This document shows, one piece after another, positions 50,186 through 57,893 of a stretch of DNA of 64,000 nucleotides. The DNA comes from Bradyrhizobium rifense (GTDB lineage Bacteria > Pseudomonadota > Alphaproteobacteria > Rhizobiales > Xanthobacteraceae). How positions within the stretch are numbered: the stretch's first letter is position 1; each line of letters starts with the position of its first letter. The notes below the pieces were generated by a model that did not search any database, had not been told where the DNA came from, and saw only the letters and a list, made by a program, of their open reading frames with translations. The DNA is taken from assembly GCF_008123425.1 (NCBI RefSeq), contig NZ_VSSS01000058.1:36636-100635 (forward strand). The letters are read 5' to 3'. A program made the position numbers and the translations under genes.

Positions 50186-50756
50186 CCTGAATACCCCCAA
50201 GCTTGGACACGTAAAAATGAACGTCCCTTGGTGCGACACTTGCGCCGAAGTCCCGGGGTGAGAAGCCTCAACTTTTTTCAAGGCATGCCGCATGTTTCGG
50301 CAGCGCGATGCGCTTTGCTGCGGAATTTTGAGGGCTTTGGTGCCGCACCATCAGCGGCCATCGACAACGCCTTGCCGAACATTCCCGCTTGATTCTGTTT
50401 GGCTTTTGCGTCGACGGGACAACCCAAACGCGACCGTCGAAGACGGCCATCGTGGTCGCGGCGAATTGCATACGAGCGATGGCGCGACTTTGCTCAACTT
50501 CACGTCAAGCCTGCATAGCGAGTTCCGATTTGGCTTGAACCGTCACAAATTTGCAACAGCGGTCGCGTGCAACGCGCGACCGCAAGAGCCGTGCAAGGGG
50601 CCATTGGGGATACCTTGCGTCCGGAAACGGCCGCGACTCGCGCGACCGGCCTCCTGCCGCAGCGTTGAGCAAGGGATGACGCATTTTCAAACCTTACGCG
50701 GCGGTTCAAACTAGCTCACTATTGAGGCACTTCATCCCATGCAAGCGTACCAGTGA
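50186..50756. other. Intergenic region, 571 bp, promoter region
   Basis: Divergent region between the porin-like gene and importer 2. No frame with good codon use or a ribosome binding site is seen. Its right end carries the promoter of importer 2; I could not identify a sigma-54 motif there, unlike importer 1. Confidence 0.4.
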
Positions 50757-52328
50757 ATGTTAGATCCGACGCCTAACGGCCTGCATTCCGGCGAGTCCCC
50801 GTTGCTTCAAACGGTGGGGCTCACCAAACGCTATGGGGATTTCCTCGCCAACGATTCCATCGACATCGACATCTGGCCGAAGGAAATCCACGCCTTGCTC
50901 GGCGAGAACGGCGCCGGCAAGTCGACATTGGTGAAGGCGATCTATGGGCTGATCCAGCCCTCTGCCGGCGAGATCCGCTGGCAGGGCGATCGAATCGTAC
51001 TGTCCGGCCCGTCGGAAGCGCGCAGCCGCGGCATCGGCATGGTGTTCCAGCACTTCTCGCTGTTCGACAATCTCACCGTCGCCGAGAACGTCGCGCTCGG
51101 CCTCGACGGCAAGGAATCCTTCAAGGACATGTCGGCGCGGCTAGAGCAGGTGTCGAAGACCTATGGCCTGCCGCTCGATCCCAGGCGCGAGGTCTGGCAG
51201 CTGTCCGTCGGCGAACGCCAGCGCATCGAGATCGTCCGCGCGCTGATGCAGGACCCGAAATTCCTGATCCTGGACGAGCCGACCGCGGTGCTGACCCCGC
51301 AGGAGGCCGACCAGCTGTTCATTGTGCTGGAGCGGCTCAAGGCCGAAGGCCGTGCCATCCTCTACATCAGCCACAAGCTCGAAGAGGTGAAGCGGCTCTG
51401 TGACACTGCCACGATCCTGCGCGGCGGCAAGAAGATCCAGACCTGCAATCCCGGGCTCGAGACCGCCGCCTCGCTCGCACGCATGATGGTTGGCGGCGAG
51501 ATCAAGGAAGTGAAGGCGGCCGCAGGCCGGCAGACCACGATCCCGCGGCTGGTCGTCAACGATCTCTCGCTCGCGCCTGACGAGGCGCACGGCGTGCGGC
51601 TCGAGCACATCTCCTTCGAACTGAAGGGCGGCGAAATCCTCGGCATTGCCGGCGTGGCCGGCAACGGCCAGGACGAGTTGTTCGCAGCACTGTCCGGCGA
51701 GCGGCTGTCGAAGGATCCCGGCACGGTGGTGATCGAAGGGATCGCCGCCGGCCACCTCTCGATCACCAAGCGGCGCAAGCTCGGCGCCGCCTTCGTGCCT
51801 GAGGAGCGGCTCGGCCACGGCACCGCACCGCGCATGAAGCTGTCGGAGAATGCGCTGCTCACCGGACACGCCGCCAGCGGCATGGTCAATCACGGCTTCA
51901 TCGACACCGCCGCCACGCTGAAGACCGTGGACAAGGCGACCGAAACTTTCGACGTGCGCAAGGCCAAGCGCGATCCGGAAGCAGCATCCCTCTCCGGCGG
52001 CAACCTGCAAAAATTCATCGTCGGCCGCGAGATCCTGCGCAACCCGGCGGTGTTGGTGGTGAGCCAGCCGACCTGGGGCGTCGATGCCGGTGCTGCCGCC
52101 GTCATCCGCCAGGCGCTGCTTGATCTGGCCACCGCAGGCGCCGCGGTGCTCGTGACCAGCCAGGATCTCGACGAGCTCGCTGAAATCGCCGACCGTATCG
52201 CCGTGATGTTCCACGGCCGCCTGTCGGAGCCGCTCGCCACACGCGACGCAACACGCGAAAAGCTCGGCCTGTTGATGGGCGGCAGCAGCCTGGAGCCGAA
52301 GGAGGCCGCGCATGCAGTTGGTGCTTGA
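50757..52328 (+). CDS. ABC ATPase of importer 2, 523 aa
   Basis: A two-domain ATPase. Domain 1 has Walker A LLGENGAGKSTLVK, Q-loop MVFQHFSLF, signature LSVGERQRIEIVR and Walker B FLILDEPTAV. Domain 2 has GIAGVAGNGQDELFAALSG and signature SLSGGNLQKFIVG. It is paralogous to 46825-48357. The ATG at 50757 has only weak AGTGA upstream. It is the first gene of the importer 2 operon: ATPase, two permeases, BMP protein, in an order different from importer 1. Confidence 0.88.
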   Translation: MLDPTPNGLHSGESPLLQTVGLTKRYGDFLANDSIDIDIWPKEIHALLGENGAGKSTLVKAIYGLIQPSAGEIRWQGDRIVLSGPSEARSRGIGMVFQHFSLFDNLTVAENVALGLDGKESFKDMSARLEQVSKTYGLPLDPRREVWQLSVGERQRIEIVRALMQDPKFLILDEPTAVLTPQEADQLFIVLERLKAEGRAILYISHKLEEVKRLCDTATILRGGKKIQTCNPGLETAASLARMMVGGEIKEVKAAAGRQTTIPRLVVNDLSLAPDEAHGVRLEHISFELKGGEILGIAGVAGNGQDELFAALSGERLSKDPGTVVIEGIAAGHLSITKRRKLGAAFVPEERLGHGTAPRMKLSENALLTGHAASGMVNHGFIDTAATLKTVDKATETFDVRKAKRDPEAASLSGGNLQKFIVGREILRNPAVLVVSQPTWGVDAGAAAVIRQALLDLATAGAAVLVTSQDLDELAEIADRIAVMFHGRLSEPLATRDATREKLGLLMGGSSLEPKEAAHAVGA

Positions 52329-53403
52329 GAAGCGCGCCGAGCGCTCCAACACGATCGCGCTGGTCTCGCCGCTGATCGCTATCGGCTTGACGATCGTGAC
52401 CATGACCATCCTGTTCGCGATCCTCGGCAAGAATCCGCTGCTCGCCCTGCAGGCCTACTTCATCGCGCCCCTGACCGACGGCTATTCGCTCCAGGAGATC
52501 GCGGTGAAGGCGACACCGCTGGTGATGATCGCGATCGGGCTGTCGCTCTGCTATCTCGCCAACGCCTGGAACATCGGCGCAGAAGGGCAATTCCTGATCG
52601 GCGCTGTCGCCGGAAGCTGGATCGCGGTGAAGACGCAAGGCACCGACGCCGGCGCCTGGGTGCTGCCGGCGATGCTCGTGCTCGCGGCAGCGGCAGGCGC
52701 GCTCTATGCGCTGATCCCGGCAATCTGCAAGGTGAAGTTCGGCGCCAGCGAAATCCTCACCAGCCTGATGCTGGTCTATGTCGCCGACCTCCTGCTGGAT
52801 TATCTCGTCCGCGGTCCCTGGCGCGACCCGAACGGCTTCAACTTCCCGACCACGGCCGAGTTCGATCCCGTGGCAACCGTGCCGCTGCTGATCGAAGGCG
52901 GCCGGCTCCATCTCGGCTCGATCATCGCATTGCTCGTCGTTGCGGCAGCTGCGATCCTGCTGGGGCGCACCATCAAGGGCTTCGAGATCCGCGTCGTCGG
53001 TGCTGCGCCACGCGCGGCGCGTTTCGGCGGCTTCAACGCCAATCAGCTGATCATCCTGACCTTCGCGGTCTCCGGCGCGCTGGCGGGCCTCGCCGGCATC
53101 ATCGAGGTCGCCGGTCCCGTCGGACATCTCCAGCCAGGCATTTCGCCCGGCTACGGTTTCACCGCGATCATCGTCGCGTTCCTCGGCCGTTTGAACCAGA
53201 TTGGAATATTAATTGCAGGCCTTTTTCTCGCACTGACCTTTATCGGCGGCGAGCAGGCGCAGATCGCAATGAAGATCCCGTTGGACGTCACCAAGGTCTT
53301 TCAGGGCATCCTGCTGTTCTACGTGCTCGCCTGCGATTCCCTTATTCTTTACCGCTTCAAGCTGGTCTTCCCGAACCGTCAGGTGGCCCGTGGAGCTGGT
53401 TGA
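52312..53403 (+). CDS. ABC permease 1 of importer 2, 363 aa
   Basis: BPD_transp_2 family. It has about nine hydrophobic segments and motifs ANAWNIGAEGQFLIGAVAG and SGALAGLAGIIEVAGPVG. It begins 17 nt inside the ATPase gene and its end overlaps the next gene by 14 nt, so the operon is tightly coupled. Paralogous to 44095-45207. Confidence 0.85.
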   Translation: MQLVLEKRAERSNTIALVSPLIAIGLTIVTMTILFAILGKNPLLALQAYFIAPLTDGYSLQEIAVKATPLVMIAIGLSLCYLANAWNIGAEGQFLIGAVAGSWIAVKTQGTDAGAWVLPAMLVLAAAAGALYALIPAICKVKFGASEILTSLMLVYVADLLLDYLVRGPWRDPNGFNFPTTAEFDPVATVPLLIEGGRLHLGSIIALLVVAAAAILLGRTIKGFEIRVVGAAPRAARFGGFNANQLIILTFAVSGALAGLAGIIEVAGPVGHLQPGISPGYGFTAIIVAFLGRLNQIGILIAGLFLALTFIGGEQAQIAMKIPLDVTKVFQGILLFYVLACDSLILYRFKLVFPNRQVARGAG

Positions 53404-54307
53404 AGCCATCATCCTGTCGGTGCTCGCCGCCTCGACGCCGCTCCTGATCGCGGCAACCGGCGAGCTCGTCACCGAGCGCGCCGGCGTGCTCAACCTCGGC
53501 GTCGAGGGCATGATGATCGTCGGCGCGGCCTGCGGCTTTGGCGGCGCCTGGCTGACGGGTTCGATCTTCATCGGCGCGCTATTCGGCATCGTCGCGGGAA
53601 CACTGATGTCGCTGATCTTCGCATTGATGGCGCTCGGACTCGCCGTCAATCAGGTTGCGACCGGCCTCGCGCTGACCATTCTCGGCGTCGGCCTGTCCGG
53701 CCTGATCGGGGCCGGCTTCGTCGGCGAACGCATCACGCCGGCGACACATCTCCACATTCCCGGCCTCACCGACATCCCGCTGGTTGGCCGCGTGCTGTTC
53801 GGCGAAGACGCCTTCGTCTATTTTTCCATCGCACTCATCATCGGCGTCTGGTGGTTCCTGTACCGCACGCGCGCGGGATTGATCCTGCGTGCCTGCGGCG
53901 ACAACCATGTCTCCGCGCATGCGCTCGGCTATCCCGTGCTGCGCATTCGCACCCTCGCCGTGATGTTCGGGGGCGCCTGCGCCGGACTTGCCGGCGCTTA
54001 TCTGCCGCTCGCCTACACGCCGTTCTTCATTCCCGGCATGACCGCGGGCCGCGGCTGGATCGCGCTGGCGCTGGTCGTGTTCGCATCCTGGCGTCCGGGC
54101 CGGCTGGTGATCGGCGCCTATCTGTTCGGCGCGGTGACGATCCTGCAATTGCACGCGCAAGGCTGGGGCGTCGGCATTCCCTCGCAATTCATGTCGGCAC
54201 TGCCGTACCTCGCGACCGTCATCGTACTGGTTCTGCTCTCCCGCGCGCGCACCGGCGGCTCGACCGCGCCGGCCACGCTCGGCACCGTGTTCGTGCCTGA
54301 CCGCTAG
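53390..54307 (+). CDS. ABC permease 2 of importer 2, 305 aa
   Basis: BPD_transp_2 family. It begins with GTG and has the N-terminal pattern TGELVTERAGVLNLGVEGMM, similar to permease 2 of importer 1 (TERSGRINLGLEG). The gene overlaps the upstream permease by 14 nt. About 77 bp separate it from the binding-protein gene. Confidence 0.85.
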   Translation: MELVEAIILSVLAASTPLLIAATGELVTERAGVLNLGVEGMMIVGAACGFGGAWLTGSIFIGALFGIVAGTLMSLIFALMALGLAVNQVATGLALTILGVGLSGLIGAGFVGERITPATHLHIPGLTDIPLVGRVLFGEDAFVYFSIALIIGVWWFLYRTRAGLILRACGDNHVSAHALGYPVLRIRTLAVMFGGACAGLAGAYLPLAYTPFFIPGMTAGRGWIALALVVFASWRPGRLVIGAYLFGAVTILQLHAQGWGVGIPSQFMSALPYLATVIVLVLLSRARTGGSTAPATLGTVFVPDR

Positions 54308-54386
54308 TGTTTTCATTTTCGCGGCGTGCGCGATGGGGCGCACACGTCGCGGATCGTAGCTTTCCCCTGATGTTTGGAGATTGATG

Positions 54387-55463
54387 ATGAGGAAATCACT
54401 TCTTGCGCTGGCTGCCGGCCTTCTGCTTGCCGGGAGCGTCAGTGCAGCCTCCGCCGCCGACAAGCTGAAAGTCGGCTTCATTTACCTCGGCCCGATCGGC
54501 GATCTCGGTTGGACCTATCAGCATGAGCTTGCCCGCCAGGCGCTGGTGAAGGAACTCGGCGACAAGATCGAGACCACCTATCTCGAAAACGTGCCCGAGG
54601 GTCCTGACGCCGAGCGCGCCATCGAGCAGCTCGTCCGCGCCGGCAACAAGCTGATCTTCACCACGTCGTTCGGCTACATGGACCCGACGCTGAAGGTCGC
54701 CAAGAAATATCCGAACGTGCATTTCGAGCACGCCACCGGCTACAAGCGCGACAAGAACATGTCGACCTATTCGGCCAAATGGTATCAGGGCCGCTACATC
54801 CAGGGCCTGATCGCGGCCAAGATGTCGAAGTCCGGCGTGCTCGGCTATATCGGCTCGTTCCCGATTCCCGAGGTCGTCTCCGGTATCAACGCGACGATCC
54901 TCGCGGCGCAGACCATCAACCCGAACATCAAGGTCAAGATCATCTGGGCCAACACCTGGTTCGATCCGGGCAAGGAGGCCGACGCCGCCAAGGCGCTGAT
55001 CGACCAAGGCGCCGACGTCATCATGCAGCACACGGATTCGCCGGCCGCGATGCAGATCGCCAGCGAACGCGGCAAGCTCGCTTTCGGCCAGGACTCCGAG
55101 ATGATCAAGTTCGGCCCCAAGACCCAGCTGACCTCGATCCTCGACACCTGGGGCTCCTACTACATCGAACGCGTCAAGGCCGAGCTCGACGGCACCTGGA
55201 AGTCCGAGGACAGCTGGGGCGGTCTCGACAGCCACATGTTCGCGATGGCGCCGTATACCAATATGCCTGACGACGTGAAGAAGATCGCCGAGGATGCCCA
55301 GGCCGCGATCACCGCCGGCAAGCTGCACCCGTTCAAATGCCCGGTGATTGGGCAGGACGGCAAGGAGATCGAGTGCAAGGGCGGCGCCAATCTCGCCGAC
55401 GGCCAGATCCTCGGCATGAATTTCTACGTCAAGGGCATCGACGACAAGCTGCCCGGCAAGTAG
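54387..55463 (+). CDS. BMP-family substrate-binding protein, importer 2, 358 aa
   Basis: Sec signal peptide (about 1-24, SVSAASAAD) and a BMP core: VGFIYLGPIGDLGWTYQHEL, IFTTSFGYMDPTLKVAKKYP, and FEHATGYKRDKNMSTYSAKW. The first codons read TTG ATG ATG; the second ATG (54387) has GGAG at 7 nt and is taken, with ATG 54384 possible. Compared with importer 1's binding protein it lacks the Tat motif. It binds a purine nucleoside or base class ligand. A strong hairpin follows. Confidence 0.88.
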   Translation: MRKSLLALAAGLLLAGSVSAASAADKLKVGFIYLGPIGDLGWTYQHELARQALVKELGDKIETTYLENVPEGPDAERAIEQLVRAGNKLIFTTSFGYMDPTLKVAKKYPNVHFEHATGYKRDKNMSTYSAKWYQGRYIQGLIAAKMSKSGVLGYIGSFPIPEVVSGINATILAAQTINPNIKVKIIWANTWFDPGKEADAAKALIDQGADVIMQHTDSPAAMQIASERGKLAFGQDSEMIKFGPKTQLTSILDTWGSYYIERVKAELDGTWKSEDSWGGLDSHMFAMAPYTNMPDDVKKIAEDAQAAITAGKLHPFKCPVIGQDGKEIECKGGANLADGQILGMNFYVKGIDDKLPGK

Positions 55464-55511
55464 CACGCTTCTTGCATTGACTAGATCACCTGCTCCTCCC
55501 GGAGGAGGTTC

Positions 55512-55556
55512 GGAGGGGGTGGCCAGAAGCACCCGGCACTTGTGGTCGCCCCCTCC
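55512..55556. terminator. Long hairpin between importer 2 and convergent deaminase
   Basis: GGAGGGGGTGGCCA (55512-55525) pairs with TGGTCGCCCCCTCC (55543-55556) over 14 positions counting G-T pairs, with a 17-nt loop. It lies between two convergent stop codons (55463, 55564), so it can serve both. A smaller CTCCTCC/GGAGGAG palindrome lies at 55492-55506. Confidence 0.7.
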
Positions 55557-55563
55557 TTCTATT

Positions 55564-56913
55564 CTATCCAGCGTGCATCGCCCGCGCCGCGGAACTGTGG
55601 CGTCGGATAAGGTTCGGGACGTCCAGTCCCGGGATCGCGCCGTCAACCACGGCCCAATTTCCCGCCACCATCACCCGATCGGCCCGATGCGCCCCGCACA
55701 GCACCAGCGCGGCCAGCGGATCGCCATGGCCGGAAAAGCGCAGCTCGTCCAGCCTGAACAGCGCGAGGTCGGCGGCCTTGCCGACCGCGATCTCGCCGAG
55801 CTCCGGACGACCGACACACGCGGCCGAGCCCTTGGTCGCCCAGCGCAGCGCATCCTTGTGGCTGACCTTGGTCACGCCGTAGCGCGCCCGCTGCAGCAGG
55901 AAGGCGGCACGCACCTCCTGCATCAGGTTCGATCCGTCGTTGGAGGCCGAGCCGTCCACGCCGAGCCCGATGCCGACACCGGCCTCTTCCATCTCGCACA
56001 CCGGGCAGCAGCCGGACGCCAGAATCTGGTTGCTGCAGGCGCAGTGACTGATGGTGGTCTTTGCCTTGCCGAGGCGCTTCATCTCGTCGGCATTGAAGAA
56101 GATGCCGTGGGCGAGCCAGGTCCGCGCATTGAGCCAGCCGCATTGATCGAGATAGTCGAGCGGACGGCAGCCATACATCTGCTGGCAGAATTTATTCTCA
56201 TCCTCGGTCTCGGCGAGATGGGTGTGCAGGCGCACGTCGAGCTTGTCGGCAAGATCGGCGGTGGCGCGCATCAGCGAGGTCGTTACCGAGAAGGGCGAGC
56301 AGGGCGCCAGCGCAATCTGCACCATCGCATCCGCACCGCGCTGGTGATGCTTCGCCACGACGCGCGCACTGTCGGCGAGGATCGTGTCCTCGTCCTGCAC
56401 GACGCTATCCGGCGGCAGGCCGCCATCGCGCTGCGACAGGTTCATCGAGCCGCGCGTCAGCAACACGCGCACGCCAAGCCGTTTTGCGACGCCGACCTCG
56501 ATGTCGACGGACTCTTCGAGTCCCGCCGGAAATACATAGTGATGATCGGTCGTGGTGGTGCAGCCCGAGAGCAGCAGTTCGGACATCGCAACGGTGACGC
56601 CGAGCTCGAGCCGCTCTGGCGTCAGCTTCGCCCACACCGGATAGAGCGCCTGCAGCCAGGGAAACAGCTCACGGTCCATCGCCGCTGGCAGCGCCCGCGT
56701 CAACGTCTGATAAAAATGATGATGGGTGTTGATGAGGCCCGGCAGCACGACATGCTCGCTCGCATCGAACACCGTAACGTCTGCGGTCGCCGGTGTTCCG
56801 CCGGCCGGCACGAGCTCAATGATACGGCCATCCTTAACGACGATGCCGCGCCCGGCGCCGTCGGCGAGGATGGCCAGGGGATCCCTGATCCAGATCGGCT
56901 TTGCGTCGCTCAT
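55564..56913 (-). CDS. 8-oxoguanine/guanine deaminase-type amidohydrolase, 449 aa
   Basis: An amidohydrolase-superfamily zinc enzyme. The HxH is NTHHHFYQTL at about 63-72, a later His in HTHLAETEDE, and the Asp/His end LGVDGSASNDGSNLMQEV. This layout matches Pseudomonas 8-oxoguanine deaminase and hydroxyatrazine-type relatives. It would convert 8-oxoguanine to urate or guanine to xanthine. If 8-oxoguanine, its product is urate, which would feed the ring-opening genes without xanthine dehydrogenase. GGGGAG precedes the ATG. It is divergent from xanthine dehydrogenase. Confidence 0.8.
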   Translation of the reverse strand: MSDAKPIWIRDPLAILADGAGRGIVVKDGRIIELVPAGGTPATADVTVFDASEHVVLPGLINTHHHFYQTLTRALPAAMDRELFPWLQALYPVWAKLTPERLELGVTVAMSELLLSGCTTTTDHHYVFPAGLEESVDIEVGVAKRLGVRVLLTRGSMNLSQRDGGLPPDSVVQDEDTILADSARVVAKHHQRGADAMVQIALAPCSPFSVTTSLMRATADLADKLDVRLHTHLAETEDENKFCQQMYGCRPLDYLDQCGWLNARTWLAHGIFFNADEMKRLGKAKTTISHCACSNQILASGCCPVCEMEEAGVGIGLGVDGSASNDGSNLMQEVRAAFLLQRARYGVTKVSHKDALRWATKGSAACVGRPELGEIAVGKAADLALFRLDELRFSGHGDPLAALVLCGAHRADRVMVAGNWAVVDGAIPGLDVPNLIRRHSSAARAMHAG

Positions 56914-56949
56914 ATCCTGTTTCTCCCCGCCTTCGTTAACGAATGGCCT

Positions 56950-56964
56950 GCAAGGCAGAGGCCA
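56950..56964 (-). promoter_or_regulatory. Weak sigma-54-like site for the deaminase gene
   Basis: On the minus strand TGGCCT-CTGCC-TTGC has the GG/GC spacing of RpoN promoters but two changes in the -24 half. It is 37 bp upstream of the deaminase start. It could make the region a divergent RpoN control point. Confidence 0.3.
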
Positions 56965-57002
56965 TCCCGAAGACGTTATTGCTGCGACTTGTTGTTGCCA
57001 CT

Positions 57003-57017
57003 TGGCGCTGGTCTTGC
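57003..57017 (+). promoter_or_regulatory. Sigma-54 promoter of xanthine dehydrogenase
   Basis: TGGCGC-TGGTC-TTGC matches RpoN consensus with one change (A to G) in the -24 half. The gene starts 49 bp downstream at 57066. Confidence 0.65.
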
Positions 57018-57065
57018 AAGACTTTCCCTTAGGCTAATTCAGCCGGCGCAGGCGTTGTCGCAGCC

Positions 57066-57893
57066 ATGGACTTGAATACCATCACAGTCGTCAGCCATCC
57101 GCAAACACGCGCGCAATTGCCCGCTTGGACGCCAGGTGATGCTTGGCTCGCGGGCGGCACGTGGCTGTTCTCGGAGCCGCAAGTCCACCTCACGCGACTT
57201 GTCGATCTCACCGATCTGAAATGGCCGGCGCTGACGATCACCGAGAGCCACCTTAGCATCGCTGCCACCTGCACGATCTCGCAACTCGATGCGCTCACCT
57301 GCCCCACCGACTGGCTCGCAGCACCACTGATCAGCCAATGCTGCCGCGCTTTTCTCGCCTCCTTCAAGATCTGGAAGACGGCGACGGTGGGCGGCAATCT
57401 CTGCATGTCGTTGCCGGCAGGGCCGATGATCTCGCTTACCGCCGCGCTCGACGGCGTCTGTACGATCTGGAAGGTCGGGGGTGGCGAGCAGAGGATTCCC
57501 GTCGCCGAATTCGTCACCGGCAACCAGCGCAACCGACTGTCGCCGGGCGACCTGCTGCGGCAGATCGACATTCCACTTGCCGCACTGAAGCGTCGCTCCG
57601 CGTTTCGACAGATCTCGCTCGCGCCGGTCGGCCGCTCCGCGGCCCTCCTGATCGGAAGCCTCGATAGCGCCGGTGCGCTGAAGCTGACCGTGACCGCATC
57701 GACCGTGCGCCCGATGCTGCTGTCGTTTCCAAAGCCGCCCGATGCGGGCGCGCTTCGCACGGCGATCTCCGAGGAGATCACCGACGATCTCTATCACACC
57801 GACATTCATGGCAAGCCGCTCTGGCGCAAGCACATGACGCTGCGGCTCGCCGAGGAGATCCGCGCCGAGCTCCTGGGTGCAACGCCGCCATGA
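57066..57893 (+). CDS. Xanthine dehydrogenase FAD-binding subunit, 275 aa
   Basis: A FAD-binding subunit of the molybdenum hydroxylase family. The FAD loops are AGGTWLFSEPQ (about 30-40) and KTATVGGNLCMSLPAGP (about 104-120). The C-terminal CO-dehydrogenase-like flavoprotein domain follows. It passes electrons from the Fe-S centres to NAD. The gene ends in ATGA overlapping the fused Fe-S/Mo subunit. Behind it is a sigma-54-type promoter. No XdhC maturation gene is seen. Confidence 0.8.
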   Translation: MDLNTITVVSHPQTRAQLPAWTPGDAWLAGGTWLFSEPQVHLTRLVDLTDLKWPALTITESHLSIAATCTISQLDALTCPTDWLAAPLISQCCRAFLASFKIWKTATVGGNLCMSLPAGPMISLTAALDGVCTIWKVGGGEQRIPVAEFVTGNQRNRLSPGDLLRQIDIPLAALKRRSAFRQISLAPVGRSAALLIGSLDSAGALKLTVTASTVRPMLLSFPKPPDAGALRTAISEEITDDLYHTDIHGKPLWRKHMTLRLAEEIRAELLGATPP

